Notes under the pieces: model-generated
What the model was told of the DNA's origin: nothing
Databases searched by the model: none
The model's input: the letters and a program-made list of their open reading frames with translations, nothing else
Translations under genes and position numbers: made by a program
NCBI GenBank assembly: GCA_027008645.1
Contig: JALVEE010000012.1
Location: 1-50,538, forward strand
Direction of reading: 5' to 3'
Length of the DNA: 50,538 bases
Source: Saprospiraceae bacterium
Lineage (GTDB): Bacteria > Bacteroidota > Bacteroidia > Chitinophagales > Saprospiraceae
Part shown: in pieces, positions 8,937-18,193 of the stretch
Layout: the number at the start of each line of letters is the position of its first letter
Position numbering within the stretch: the first letter of the stretch is position 1

Positions 8937-9383
8937 ATGAAGATACTTTTGGTATGTTTAGGCAATATTTGCCGGTCACCTTTAGCTGAAGGGATCATAA
9001 GAAATAAGTCCAGGCTGATGAATTTGGATATTAAGGTTGATTCCGCAGGCACAAGCGATTGGCATGTTGGGGAACCACCTGACTCAAGAGGTATAAATGT
9101 CGCTTTCGAAAATGGTATAGATATAAATAATTTAAAAGCGAGGCAATTTAAAATTAGTGATTTTGACGATTTTGATTTGATTTTGGCAATGGATAAAACA
9201 AATTATTCTGAATTATTGAACTTAGCCAGAAATTCAAATGATACAAAAAAAATCAAACTTTTTATGAATATGGCATATCCGGGTGTAAATATGGATGTTC
9301 CAGATCCTTATTATGATGGCAGATTTCAGGAAGTTTTTGAGTTATTGGATGAAGCAAGTGAAAAAATATTGGAAAAATTATAA
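8937..9383 (+). CDS. Low-molecular-weight protein-tyrosine phosphatase
   Basis: A 148-residue cytoplasmic phosphatase. The P-loop CLGNICRSPLAEG at the extreme N-terminus has the catalytic Cys and Arg (C-x5-R-S), and the general-acid Asp is in VPDPYYDG near residue 122. SAGTSDWHVGEPPDSRG is another family mark. Full length for the family. It is the first gene of a run (gap of 14 bases to the next) that goes on to exported carbohydrate- and amide-active proteins. Members of this family often act on tyrosine kinases of polysaccharide export, but no kinase is present here. Confidence 0.92.
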   Translation: MKILLVCLGNICRSPLAEGIIRNKSRLMNLDIKVDSAGTSDWHVGEPPDSRGINVAFENGIDINNLKARQFKISDFDDFDLILAMDKTNYSELLNLARNSNDTKKIKLFMNMAYPGVNMDVPDPYYDGRFQEVFELLDEASEKILEKL

Positions 9384-9397
9384 AATAAATAAAAGTT

Positions 9398-9622
9398 ATG
9401 AAAATAGTAACAGTTAAGCAGTTTGCAAATGAGATCAAAGCAAGACTTTATCATCACAAATTGGAAGAAGAAGGTATTCCCAGTATTATTGCCAATGCCA
9501 TTTCTTCTTCATTGTTCCCCATAGGTGCAGGGACTATAAGTCTTCAGGTAAAAAAAGCAGATTTTAAAAAAGCTAAAAAAATTATTAAAAAACTGGATAA
9601 ATTGTATTCAGAAGACGACTGA
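9398..9622 (+). CDS. DUF2007-type small protein
   Basis: A 74-residue soluble protein with the compact alpha/beta pattern of DUF2007 ('putative signal transducing protein') domains: KIVTVKQFANEIKARLYHHKLEEEGIPSIIAN, then SLQVKKADFKKAKKIIKKLD. The motif AnEIkArLyhhkLEeeGIps is the core of the family. The molecular role is not known. It lies 14 bases after the phosphatase and 22 before the CBM9-like gene. Confidence 0.75.
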   Translation: MKIVTVKQFANEIKARLYHHKLEEEGIPSIIANAISSSLFPIGAGTISLQVKKADFKKAKKIIKKLDKLYSEDD

Positions 9623-9644
9623 TTTACATAAACTGTGCTTTTTT

Positions 9645-10400
9645 ATGAAATTATTGCTTTGTTTATTGTTTTCATTCCTGCCTTTTATGATTCAGTCTCA
9701 ACCAATGATATATTATTGTCATAAAACCGATGATTCTATAATTATAGATGGAAAATTGTCTGAAAATATCTGGCTAATAGCTCCCTGGACAAAAACCTTT
9801 TCCGATATAACCGGAAATATCAAATTAGAACCCAAATACGGTACAAGAGTAAAAATGGTTTATAATAATGATTATTTATATATTGGTGCTGAATTATCCG
9901 AACCGCATATACGTGCAACCTTAACAAAAAGAGACGATATAATTTATAATGATAATGATTTTGAAATCTTTATAGATCCTGACGGAGACGGGAAATTATA
10001 TTATGAAATTGAGATCAATGCTTTAAATACAATTATGGATTTATTGATGACAAAACCCTATTTTCAGGGAGGAAAATATTTACTTTCAATGAATATTTCA
10101 GGATTGAAATCAAAAGTTTACATTGACGGAACCTTAAATGACCCAAGGGATATTGATAATAAATGGGTTGTCGAAATGGCTATTCCTTTAAAAGAATTAA
10201 GCGAAACATTATATAAAAGAAGAAAACCAAAATCCGGTGATATTTGGAGAATTAATTTTTCGCGTGTACATTGGGATACGATAATCAAAAACGGGAAATA
10301 TTATAAATTAAATAAACCCGAATACAATTGGGTATGGTCTCCCACGGGAGTTGTTGATATTCACAGACCGGATAAATGGGGATATTTGTTTTTTAAATAA
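9645..10400 (+). CDS. Exported carbohydrate-binding family 9-like protein
   Basis: A 251-residue protein with a signal peptide (MKLLLCLLFSFLPFMIQSQ). The rest is a single CBM9-like beta-sandwich: the opening IIDGKLSENIWLIAPWT, the strand KMVYNNDYLYIGAEL, the segment DDIIYNDNDFEIFIDPDGDGKLYYEIEIN and the closing WRINFSRVHWD...NWVWSPTG...DIHRPDKWGYLFF are all typical. Proteins of this kind bind sugars or act as exported accessory proteins of glycan breakdown. It sits 17 bases before an exported amidohydrolase and one gene before a GHL10-like lipoprotein, suggesting a shared extracytoplasmic substrate, which is inference. Confidence 0.82.
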   Translation: MKLLLCLLFSFLPFMIQSQPMIYYCHKTDDSIIIDGKLSENIWLIAPWTKTFSDITGNIKLEPKYGTRVKMVYNNDYLYIGAELSEPHIRATLTKRDDIIYNDNDFEIFIDPDGDGKLYYEIEINALNTIMDLLMTKPYFQGGKYLLSMNISGLKSKVYIDGTLNDPRDIDNKWVVEMAIPLKELSETLYKRRKPKSGDIWRINFSRVHWDTIIKNGKYYKLNKPEYNWVWSPTGVVDIHRPDKWGYLFFK

Positions 10401-10417
10401 TATAAAGAATAAAAAAT

Positions 10418-11725
10418 ATGAAAAAGTTTATTTCTCTTCTATTAGTTTTATTACCCTTAATAATATTTGGTCAAAATATTAAAGATATCAACAACTATAT
10501 ACCGGAATTAGTGAAAACATATAAATATCTTCATCAAAATCCTGAGTTGTCATTTCTGGAAACCAACACAGCAAACTTTCTTGCAGAAAAAATGAAAAGC
10601 CTGGGTTTTGAAGTTACTGAACATTTTGGAGGAACCGGGATTGTTGCAATAATGAAAAATGGAAATGGACCTAAAGTGTTAATTCGTACCGATATGGATG
10701 CTTTGCCGATTTTGGAAAAAACCGGAGTTGATTTTGCAAGTACAAAAAAGCAAATAGATATTGAAGGTGTTGAAAGGCCTGTTATGCATGCCTGTGGTCA
10801 TGATATTCACATGTCTGTCTGGCTTGGTACTGCCAAATATTTGTCAGAGCATAAAAATGAATGGTCCGGTACCATTATGATGATAGGGCAACCGGCAGAA
10901 GAAAGAGGAGGTGGATCTGATGCAATGTTAAAAGCCGGTTTGTATTCAAAATTTTTTGTTCCCGATTACGCATTAGCTTTTCATGTTAATTCCGGTTTAC
11001 CAACAGGAAAAATTTCATATTGTCCGGGATTTGCAATGGCAAATGTGGATATGGCTCAAATAACATTTACAGGTCGGGGAGGACATGGAGCTTATCCGCA
11101 AAAAACTATTGATCCAATAGTTATGACTGCACAATATATTACCGATATTCAAAATATTGTCTCACGGGAAATTTCACCGACTGATCCTGCTGTGATTACC
11201 GTTGGTTCCATTCATGGCGGAACAAAAGGAAATATAATTCCAACAGAAGTAAATCTGGAATTTACCATACGTTCTTATAAAGATGAAGTCAGAGATCATT
11301 TGCTCAGTGCATTACAACGAAAAGCAAATGCAGTAGCACTTTCATTTGGAGTTCCAAAAGAGAATTATCCTGTTTTGAAGATAAAAGATACATATACACC
11401 TGCATTGTACAATAATCCCCAACTGGTAAATCGTATCGTCAAGGGTTTTGAAAAAATATTTGGAAAAGAAAACGTGATAAAAGCAGATCCTGTCATGGGA
11501 GGAGAAGATTTTGGCAGATATGGAAAAACAAAAGAAAAAGTTCCTGTTTTTATGTATTTTCTCGGTATAGTAAATAAAGAGAAGTATGAAAAATATAAAA
11601 CAGAAAATAAAACACTTCCATCATTGCATAGCGACAAAATGATTCCTGATCCCGCACCAAGTATCAAAAACGGAATTCTTGCAATGGTAAATGCTGTAAC
11701 AAATTTGATGAATACCGGTAATTGA
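10418..11725 (+). CDS. Exported M20-family amidohydrolase
   Basis: A 435-residue metal-dependent amidohydrolase (M20D, hippurate hydrolase/IAA-amino-acid hydrolase-like) behind a signal peptide (MKKFISLLLVLLPLIIFGQ). Visible sites are YLHQNPELSF, RTDMDALPI, the metal motif MHACGHDIHMSVWLGTA, GQPAEERGGGSDAML (Glu pair), AFHVNSGLPTG, the dimerisation segment GRGGHGAYPQKTIDPIV and VMGGEDFGRYG near the C-terminus with a late SLHSDKMIPD. Complete for the family. It should cleave N-acyl amino acids or related amides in the periplasm; the true substrate is unknown. Confidence 0.9.
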   Translation: MKKFISLLLVLLPLIIFGQNIKDINNYIPELVKTYKYLHQNPELSFLETNTANFLAEKMKSLGFEVTEHFGGTGIVAIMKNGNGPKVLIRTDMDALPILEKTGVDFASTKKQIDIEGVERPVMHACGHDIHMSVWLGTAKYLSEHKNEWSGTIMMIGQPAEERGGGSDAMLKAGLYSKFFVPDYALAFHVNSGLPTGKISYCPGFAMANVDMAQITFTGRGGHGAYPQKTIDPIVMTAQYITDIQNIVSREISPTDPAVITVGSIHGGTKGNIIPTEVNLEFTIRSYKDEVRDHLLSALQRKANAVALSFGVPKENYPVLKIKDTYTPALYNNPQLVNRIVKGFEKIFGKENVIKADPVMGGEDFGRYGKTKEKVPVFMYFLGIVNKEKYEKYKTENKTLPSLHSDKMIPDPAPSIKNGILAMVNAVTNLMNTGN

Positions 11726-11731
11726 TTTTTT

Positions 11732-12796
11732 ATGAACAAATACTTCTTTGGTTTAATATTTATTCTTTTTATATCTTGTCAAACGCATCATTTTAAAGAC
11801 AAACCGTCTTTTTGGTTGTGGCTTACCATTAATAATAATTATTCTGATGGCGATATTGACAAAGCCATAAAAAAGATCAACCATGCCGGCATCAAAAATA
11901 TTATCGTAAATACAGATTCTGCCGGATTGGAAAAAATAATCAGGAAAGCAGTCAGATATAATATTGATGTTTATGCATGGTTTATTGCACTAAACAGAAA
12001 CGACCTGGCTAAAGCTCATCCGGAATGGCTGAGTGTTAATCATCAGGGAAAATCACTTGCCGAACAAAAAGCTTATGTCGATTACTACAAATTTCTTTGC
12101 CCGGCAATCCCTCAAGTCCGGGATAGTATAAAAGATAAAATCAAATCACTTTGTAAAATAAAAGAACTTAAGGGAATACATTTGGATTATATCAGATATG
12201 TAGATGCTATTTTACCTATTGGATTGTGGAATAAATACAATGTTGTTCAGGATAGGGTATATCCTCAATTTGATTATGGTTATCATCCGTATTTAAGACA
12301 AAAATATCAACAGAAATACGGTATAGATCCTTTAAAAATTAAAGATTCCGAACATGATAAACAATGGAATCAATTTCGCCTTGATCAGGTAACAGAACTT
12401 GTATTTCAAATTGATACAATAACTAAAAAATATAATAAAAAATTAACAGCAGCAGTTTTCCCTACTCCTGCAATGTCTGCAAAGATGGTTTATCAGGATT
12501 GGGGGAAATGGCCACTGGATATAGCATTCCCTATGTTGTATCATAATTTTTATAATGAAAATATCAATTGGATTGGTAAAATGGTTGAAATAGACACTTC
12601 TACTTCGCATCATGATACAAAAATAGTTGCCGGCTTTTTTGTCCCAAATTTAAAACAACCGGGCAAAATATCCAAAGCTGTCAATACTGCATTAAAAAAT
12701 GGTGCTGCCGGAATTTCCTTTTTCGGTTTAAATCCGCTTGAAGATGACACAAGATGGGAAGAGATTGCTGAAGTGATTAAACAAAACAAAAGCTAA
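11732..12796 (+). CDS. GHL10-type glycosidase-like lipoprotein
   Basis: A 354-residue protein with a lipoprotein signal (IFILFISC, Cys at residue 16). The body is a TIM barrel of the GHL10 (family-10-like glycosyl hydrolase) kind: KPSFWLWLTINNN, VYAWFIALNRNDLAKAHPEWLSVN, FLCPAIPQVRDSIKDKI, and the hallmark KGIHLDYIRYVD with its acidic residue, then DIAFPMLYHNFYNENINW and AAGISFFGLNPL. The family acts on glycans, but few members are characterised. The start is six bases after the M20 gene's stop, so translation is probably linked. Confidence 0.78.
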   Translation: MNKYFFGLIFILFISCQTHHFKDKPSFWLWLTINNNYSDGDIDKAIKKINHAGIKNIIVNTDSAGLEKIIRKAVRYNIDVYAWFIALNRNDLAKAHPEWLSVNHQGKSLAEQKAYVDYYKFLCPAIPQVRDSIKDKIKSLCKIKELKGIHLDYIRYVDAILPIGLWNKYNVVQDRVYPQFDYGYHPYLRQKYQQKYGIDPLKIKDSEHDKQWNQFRLDQVTELVFQIDTITKKYNKKLTAAVFPTPAMSAKMVYQDWGKWPLDIAFPMLYHNFYNENINWIGKMVEIDTSTSHHDTKIVAGFFVPNLKQPGKISKAVNTALKNGAAGISFFGLNPLEDDTRWEEIAEVIKQNKS

Positions 12797-12842
12797 TATA
12801 TAATTCCAATACAATTTTATTAGTATTTTAACGTATCAGGTT

Positions 12843-12850
12843 TATCTTTG
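12843..12850 (+). promoter_or_regulatory. -7 promoter box of the second thioredoxin-like gene
   Basis: TATCTTTG matches TAnnTTTG. It overlaps an in-frame TTG (12848), which excludes that codon as start and supports the ATG at 12869, giving a leader of about 15 bases. Confidence 0.55.
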
Positions 12851-12868
12851 CAAACAAAAATAAAAAAT

Positions 12869-14050
12869 ATGTTTAAAAATTTTATATTGATATTATTAAT
12901 AAATGTTTTCGTTTCAACATTGTCTTTTTCTCAGGGAATAAATTTTTTTCATGATAGCTGGGAAAAAGCTTTGGAGAAAGCTAAAGCTGAAAACAAACTT
13001 ATTTTTGTTGATGCTTATACAAAATGGTGTGGACCATGCAGAAGAATGCAAAACAATATTTTTCCTACAAAAGCAGCCGGAGATTTTTATAATAAGCATT
13101 TTATCAATATGAAAATAGATATGGAATCCCAGGAAGGAATGAAGTGGGGATTGAAATATCCTGTAGGTGCTTATCCGACATTTTTCTTTATCGCCCCCGA
13201 CGGGAAAATATCATACACTCATACCGGAGGCATGGACGCAGAAAGATTTATACAAATGGGAAAAGCCGCATTAAAATCTTATGATAAAAGTGAGGATTAT
13301 GAAAAGGAATGGGATAAAGGTAACAGGGATTATGATTTTGTATTAAAATATATTAAAGCTTTAAATTTAGCCGATAAACATACTAATAAAGTCGCTTTAC
13401 AATATTTAAGATCAAAACCCAAAATTTCCAAAGATCAAAAAGCTGTTTTACTTTATGAAGCAACCAGGGAATGTGACAGTAAGTTGTTTGAAATGATGAC
13501 TAAAAAGAAATATTTTAAAATCTTGAAAGAAATATATTCAGAACAAGAATTATCGGATAAGATATATGAAGCATGTTGGAGAACTTTTTTGAAATCTTAT
13601 GAATTTGATGTTGTGGAATTGCAGAAAGAGGCTAAAAAGAAAATGAAAAAATACAACAGAAAAAAATATAAAGAATTTGTTAGCAAAATGGAGCTTTACG
13701 ATACGGAAAAAACCGGTGATTTAAAAGCATACATCAAAGCAGCTAAAAACTATTTTAAAATATTGAATGATTCAGAAAGCAAAATTTCTTTTATCAACGA
13801 AATCTCAAAAAAATTCTATAATCAGGATAAGATTAAAAATTTAACCGAAGAATTATCTAAAAAAACATTCGAATCTGATAAAACACCTAAAACTTATATA
13901 AATTATATTAAAGTTCTTATCAATAATAAAAAATACAATGAAGCAAGAAAGCATCTTGGTAAAGCAATAAAAATGGCTGAAGATAAAAAAGATGCTGATT
14001 CCGTACGTCTGCTGAAACGATATGAACGCTATTTACAAAAGGTGAAATGA
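12869..14050 (+). CDS. Exported thioredoxin-like protein, paralogue of the gene at 1215
   Basis: A 393-residue protein beginning MFKNFILILLINVFVSTLSFSQG (signal peptide shown in key part). The thioredoxin domain spans residues about 30-140, with active site WCGPCR, NNIFPTKAAGDFYN, and cis-Pro YPTFFFI. The region following is long, Lys-rich and helical, ending in a probable TPR hairpin (TYINYIKVLINNKKYNEARKHLGKAIKMAED). Architecture and many positions match the 1215 gene, including the GINFF/GIDFY start and the GVGAMKAEKLIELGKDAL/GGMDAERFIQMGKAAL segment. Periplasmic disulfide exchange is the likely activity; partner unknown. Confidence 0.85.
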   Translation: MFKNFILILLINVFVSTLSFSQGINFFHDSWEKALEKAKAENKLIFVDAYTKWCGPCRRMQNNIFPTKAAGDFYNKHFINMKIDMESQEGMKWGLKYPVGAYPTFFFIAPDGKISYTHTGGMDAERFIQMGKAALKSYDKSEDYEKEWDKGNRDYDFVLKYIKALNLADKHTNKVALQYLRSKPKISKDQKAVLLYEATRECDSKLFEMMTKKKYFKILKEIYSEQELSDKIYEACWRTFLKSYEFDVVELQKEAKKKMKKYNRKKYKEFVSKMELYDTEKTGDLKAYIKAAKNYFKILNDSESKISFINEISKKFYNQDKIKNLTEELSKKTFESDKTPKTYINYIKVLINNKKYNEARKHLGKAIKMAEDKKDADSVRLLKRYERYLQKVK

Positions 14051-14066
14051 ACTTGGATCATTTTGA

Positions 14067-16652
14067 TTATCCACATTTTGAATGTCCGCAGGCATTACAT
14101 CTCAGGCATCCTTCAACATAGATCAAGGAACCGGCTTCACCGCAATTCTCACAAACCTCTTTTTCAACTTTTGTACCATCGGGAATAAATTTTTTCAATG
14201 CCCTTACAACACCTTTTTTCCAACTATTGATCGATTCACTCTCCACATTAAGACCGTCTATTAAATCCACAACCTTTGTTAAAGGCATACCGTGACGCAA
14301 TACTCCTGAAATCAATTTTGCATAGTTCCAATATTCTTTATTGAAAGACCGTGAAAGTCCTTCATGAGTTACTTTAAAGCCGTATTTATCTATATATTGC
14401 AGATCGTAACGACTTTTACCTTCGTTATCCTTTATTTTGATAACCCAAACTTTCTTCATCTGCTTAGGCAACATAAAAGTATCTTCCGCCAGACCTGTAA
14501 ACACTTCGTATGGTTTTCCATCCAAAAGACCAACAACAGCAATCCATTTTTCCCTGTTATTCATAAATCTTACTATTTCAGCTTCCAGTTTTCTTGGTCT
14601 TTTTGGCGAATGATTCACTTTAAAAGTACTGTTTTCATCTTCTTTTTCATCATTTGTAATCAAAACACCGGTTCTGGATCCATCTCTATAAATCGTCATT
14701 CCTTTACAACCGCTTTCCCAAGCTTCAATGTACAATTTATTAACCAAATCAACAGTAGCTGTATTTGGAAGATTGACGGTAACACTTATAGAGTGATCAA
14801 CCCATTTTTGAATTCTTCCCTGCATTCTTACTTTCTGCAACCAATCGACATCATTTGCCGTTGCTTTATGATATGGCGATTTTTCTATTATTTTTTGCAA
14901 TTCGGAATCAGGTAATTTCATAATTTCCTCAACATTATAATTATTGACCTCTAACCATGTTTTAAATTTATGATGAATCACCATATACTCTTCCCAGTGA
15001 TCTCCTTTTTCATCAATAAAAGAAGTTGTTGAATTTTTATCATTGGGATTTATTTTTTTTCTACGCCTGTATGACACATTGAATACCGGTTCTATTCCGG
15101 ATGTGGTTTGTGTCATAATACTCGTACTTCCTGTTGGCGCAATAGTAAGAAGAGCTATATTTCTTCTTCCGACTTTCGTCATTTTTTCATACAATTCGGG
15201 ATCTTGTTCTTTTATTCTGTTTATAAAAGGATTATTCTTTTCACGTTCTGCATCATATATCTCAAATGCACCCCTTTCCTCAGCCATATTCACGGAAGAT
15301 CTATATGCATTAACCGCCAAACGGGTATGAACTTTTTCAGAAAAATGTATTGCTTCATCCGTACCGTACCTGAATCCCAAAGCAGCTAACATATCTCCTT
15401 CGGCTGTAATTCCCACACCTGTTCTTCTACCTTTTAATGCTTTATCTTTTATTTTTAACCAAAGTTCTTTTTCTGTTCTTTTTATTTCTTCCGGTTCAGG
15501 GTCTTGTTCAATCTTATTCAGAATTTTATCGATTTGTTCCAATTCCAGATCGATTATATCATCCATTATTCTTTGAGCCAATCTTGCATGTTCTTCAAAT
15601 AATTCAAAATCGAATTCTGCTTTTGGTGTAAAAGGATTTTTCACATAACCATAAAGATTTATAGCTAATAACCGGCAACTATCATAAGGATTTAGAGGAA
15701 TTTCTCCACATGGATTTGTTGAAATTGTTTTAAATCCAAGATCCGCATAACAATCCGGTATTGATTCTCTGATAACCGTATCCCAAAATAAAATACCGGG
15801 TTCAGCTGATTTCCATGCATTATTAATGATTTTTTTCCAGAGGTTATTTGCATCGATGGTTTTAGTCGTTTGCGGATTATCACTGTCTATCGGGTACTGT
15901 TGTGTATAATTCTTTTTTTGAATTACCGCTTTCATGAAATCATCATCAATACGAACAGAGATATTCGCTCCTGTTATTTTACCCAGATCCAATTTAGCAT
16001 TAATAAAATCTTCTGCATCCGGATGTTTCACTGATACAGAAAGCATCAATGCTCCTCTACGTCCGCCCTGTGCAACTTCTCTGGTACTATTGGAATATCT
16101 TTCCATAAAAGGAACGATCCCGGTTGAAGTTAAAGCACTGTTTTTAACAGGAGACCCCTTGGGACGAATGTGTGAAAGATCATGACCGACACCACCCCTC
16201 CTTTTCATCAGTTGTGCCTGTTCTTCATCCATTTTTATAATTCCACCATATGAATCCGCCTCATTGCCTATCACAAAACAATTGGATAATGAAGAAATCT
16301 GAAAATCATTACCAATTCCGGACATCGGTCCTCCTTGTGGTATTATATATTTAAATTTATCTAATAGTTGAAATATTTCTTCTTCGGTTAATGGTTTGGG
16401 ATATTTATTTTCTATTCTGGCAATTTCTCTTGCAAGTCTCCTGTGCATATCAGCAGGAGTCATTTCATACAAATTGTCTTCAGAATCTTTCAGCGCATAT
16501 TTATTTAAAAAAACACCAGCCGCCATTTCATCTCCATTAAAATACTCTGTCGATGCTTTTAAAGCGGTTTGATAGTCAATTTTTTTAAGATTTGAGCCGG
16601 TTATATTTTTTAAAAGTATGTTTTTTGTTGTTGTTTCCTTCATATTATACAT
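14067..16652 (-). CDS. nrdJ: Adenosylcobalamin-dependent (class II) ribonucleotide reductase
   Basis: An 861-residue enzyme reducing ribonucleotides to deoxyribonucleotides with an AdoCbl-generated thiyl radical. Landmarks: KYIIPQGGPMSGIGND, the RRGGVGHDLSHIRPKG segment, the catalytic region NPCGEIPLNPYDSCRLLAINL (Asn, Cys, Glu), the TIAPTGSTSIMTQTTSGIEPVF phosphate loop and a C-terminal Cys-rich tail (CENC...CLRCNACGHSKCG) typical of B12-dependent forms. No classical ATP-cone is evident. It requires cobalamin, yet no B12 riboswitch is visible upstream. It converges with the thioredoxin-like gene (16-base gap). Either Met 1 or Met 4 could be the start. Confidence 0.93.
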   Translation of the reverse strand: MYNMKETTTKNILLKNITGSNLKKIDYQTALKASTEYFNGDEMAAGVFLNKYALKDSEDNLYEMTPADMHRRLAREIARIENKYPKPLTEEEIFQLLDKFKYIIPQGGPMSGIGNDFQISSLSNCFVIGNEADSYGGIIKMDEEQAQLMKRRGGVGHDLSHIRPKGSPVKNSALTSTGIVPFMERYSNSTREVAQGGRRGALMLSVSVKHPDAEDFINAKLDLGKITGANISVRIDDDFMKAVIQKKNYTQQYPIDSDNPQTTKTIDANNLWKKIINNAWKSAEPGILFWDTVIRESIPDCYADLGFKTISTNPCGEIPLNPYDSCRLLAINLYGYVKNPFTPKAEFDFELFEEHARLAQRIMDDIIDLELEQIDKILNKIEQDPEPEEIKRTEKELWLKIKDKALKGRRTGVGITAEGDMLAALGFRYGTDEAIHFSEKVHTRLAVNAYRSSVNMAEERGAFEIYDAEREKNNPFINRIKEQDPELYEKMTKVGRRNIALLTIAPTGSTSIMTQTTSGIEPVFNVSYRRRKKINPNDKNSTTSFIDEKGDHWEEYMVIHHKFKTWLEVNNYNVEEIMKLPDSELQKIIEKSPYHKATANDVDWLQKVRMQGRIQKWVDHSISVTVNLPNTATVDLVNKLYIEAWESGCKGMTIYRDGSRTGVLITNDEKEDENSTFKVNHSPKRPRKLEAEIVRFMNNREKWIAVVGLLDGKPYEVFTGLAEDTFMLPKQMKKVWVIKIKDNEGKSRYDLQYIDKYGFKVTHEGLSRSFNKEYWNYAKLISGVLRHGMPLTKVVDLIDGLNVESESINSWKKGVVRALKKFIPDGTKVEKEVCENCGEAGSLIYVEGCLRCNACGHSKCG

Positions 16653-17302
16653 TAATTAGCCCCACAAATAATTTAAAAACGGTTTTTATTTAGTCATTTT
16701 GGGTCAAAATTATCCAATCCAGGCGTAAAATTAGATGATATATTTGAATTATTTTAATATTTTAATATTTTTTTTGAAAAAAAATTAATATTAATTATCC
16801 TTCATAAAAATTTATATGACACTTCAAAACAATTTAACATTTTTTTTAATATAATTTTTTAATTTTTCGATTTTATAAATAATTAATAATTCCCGTAAAA
16901 ACACATAAGTGAATTTCGCAATTTGTTTTCCTTGACTTCAATAACTGATTTATTTATAATAATTTAGCTGATATTTTCATAGAATTTATTGTTACCGGCA
17001 AAGAAAAGCAGGATTTTTTTAAACGAAAACATGTTTTTTTCGTTTAGAGAAATATAATTTACAATTTCTTTGAGAATTTTTTGAAATTGAAATTTTTAAA
17101 CCTGAAAATTAAAAATTGTCTCAATTCATGTAGACACTATTTAAAAATTATGTACGTTTGTATTTAGTATTTATTTAAGAAAAAATCAAAAACCGGAATT
17201 TATAATTTATATTACATATATTATTATTAAAAAAGTAACTATTCAAAAGAAGCTTTTTGACTGAAAAAACACTACATGAGTGGTTATAAAAAAAATTAAA
17301 AG
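16653..17302. other. AT-rich divergent spacer between nrdJ and an outer-membrane barrel gene
   Basis: 650 bases without a credible gene. A palindrome AAACGAAAA (17021-17029)/TTTTCGTTT (17037-17045) stands alone. TACGTTTG at 17153-17160 fits a -7 box and may serve the gene at 17303, giving a leader of about 140 bases. I looked for cobalamin riboswitch boxes upstream of nrdJ and saw none. Confidence 0.5.
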
Positions 17303-18193
17303 ATGAAAAACATAAAATATATTTTAGCGATTTTTATTTTTAGTTATACTATTGCAAATGCTCAGGAATATCATATAGGTATCAAAGGAGGTGTAAACTT
17401 TTCTACAATCAAAGGACCTTCTGAGGCAGGTGTTGATGAAAAATATTCATTATCAAACGGATTTCATTTCGGTATAGAGGGCTTGTATTCAGTTAATGAT
17501 TATTTTAGTTTTGGAACAGGTATAACTTATACCCAAATCGGATCGAATTACAGTTATGAAGGTCCGGGATACTATGTCTTTCCTGATGAAAATTATTATT
17601 TAATAAAAAGTGATCATGTTACTTACAAAATGAATATTTCCAATTCTTATATAAATGTTCCTTTAAGTTTGTATTTCAGACCTGTTAAACAATTTGAATT
17701 AAAACTGGGAGGATATCTTGGTTTTCTTATCAATCCGTCAGCCACAGGAAAAATGTCTTTTGGAAATAAATTCAATCAACAGTTGAAATACAATTATTAT
17801 TCCGACAAAAAACCTTCAATATATGGTTATAACGGCGGATATTTGAGAGTAAAAACCTATGATGAAGACGGTAATGAGAAAATAAGACAAACAAGGAAAA
17901 TAGCAAATGCTTATTACCAATACAAACCCGAAGAGTATAAAGATGAAACATTTTATAATATATTGGATTATGGTATAAATGTCGGTGCTAATTATTATTT
18001 CAATTCCAGTTTATATGTCGGGCTTAATCTTCAATATGGTCTGGCTGATATAACAAATAATAAACTGGACAGATCGTTAAAATCACTTGTCGATGATGGC
18101 GATTTATATTTAAACAATACTGATCATTATATATACAGACAGGATTTTGATACCAATTATAATCTGCAGGCATCAATTGGATTCAGATTCTAA
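17303..18193 (+). CDS. PorT-like outer-membrane beta-barrel protein
   Basis: A 296-residue protein with a signal peptide (MKNIKYILAIFIFSYTIANAQ) and alternating amphipathic strands of an eight-stranded OMP_b-brl_2/PorT-type barrel: HIGIKGGVNFSTI, FHFGIEGLYSVNDYFSFGTGITYTQ, YINVPLSLYFRPVKQFELKLGGYLGFLIN, GINVGANYYFNSSLYVGLNLQYGLADI, and the terminal aromatic YNLQASIGFRF. Such barrels sit in the outer membrane; the function is usually unknown. Its last 21 bases overlap the 3' end of the convergent ABC-F gene. Confidence 0.82.
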   Translation: MKNIKYILAIFIFSYTIANAQEYHIGIKGGVNFSTIKGPSEAGVDEKYSLSNGFHFGIEGLYSVNDYFSFGTGITYTQIGSNYSYEGPGYYVFPDENYYLIKSDHVTYKMNISNSYINVPLSLYFRPVKQFELKLGGYLGFLINPSATGKMSFGNKFNQQLKYNYYSDKKPSIYGYNGGYLRVKTYDEDGNEKIRQTRKIANAYYQYKPEEYKDETFYNILDYGINVGANYYFNSSLYVGLNLQYGLADITNNKLDRSLKSLVDDGDLYLNNTDHYIYRQDFDTNYNLQASIGFRF

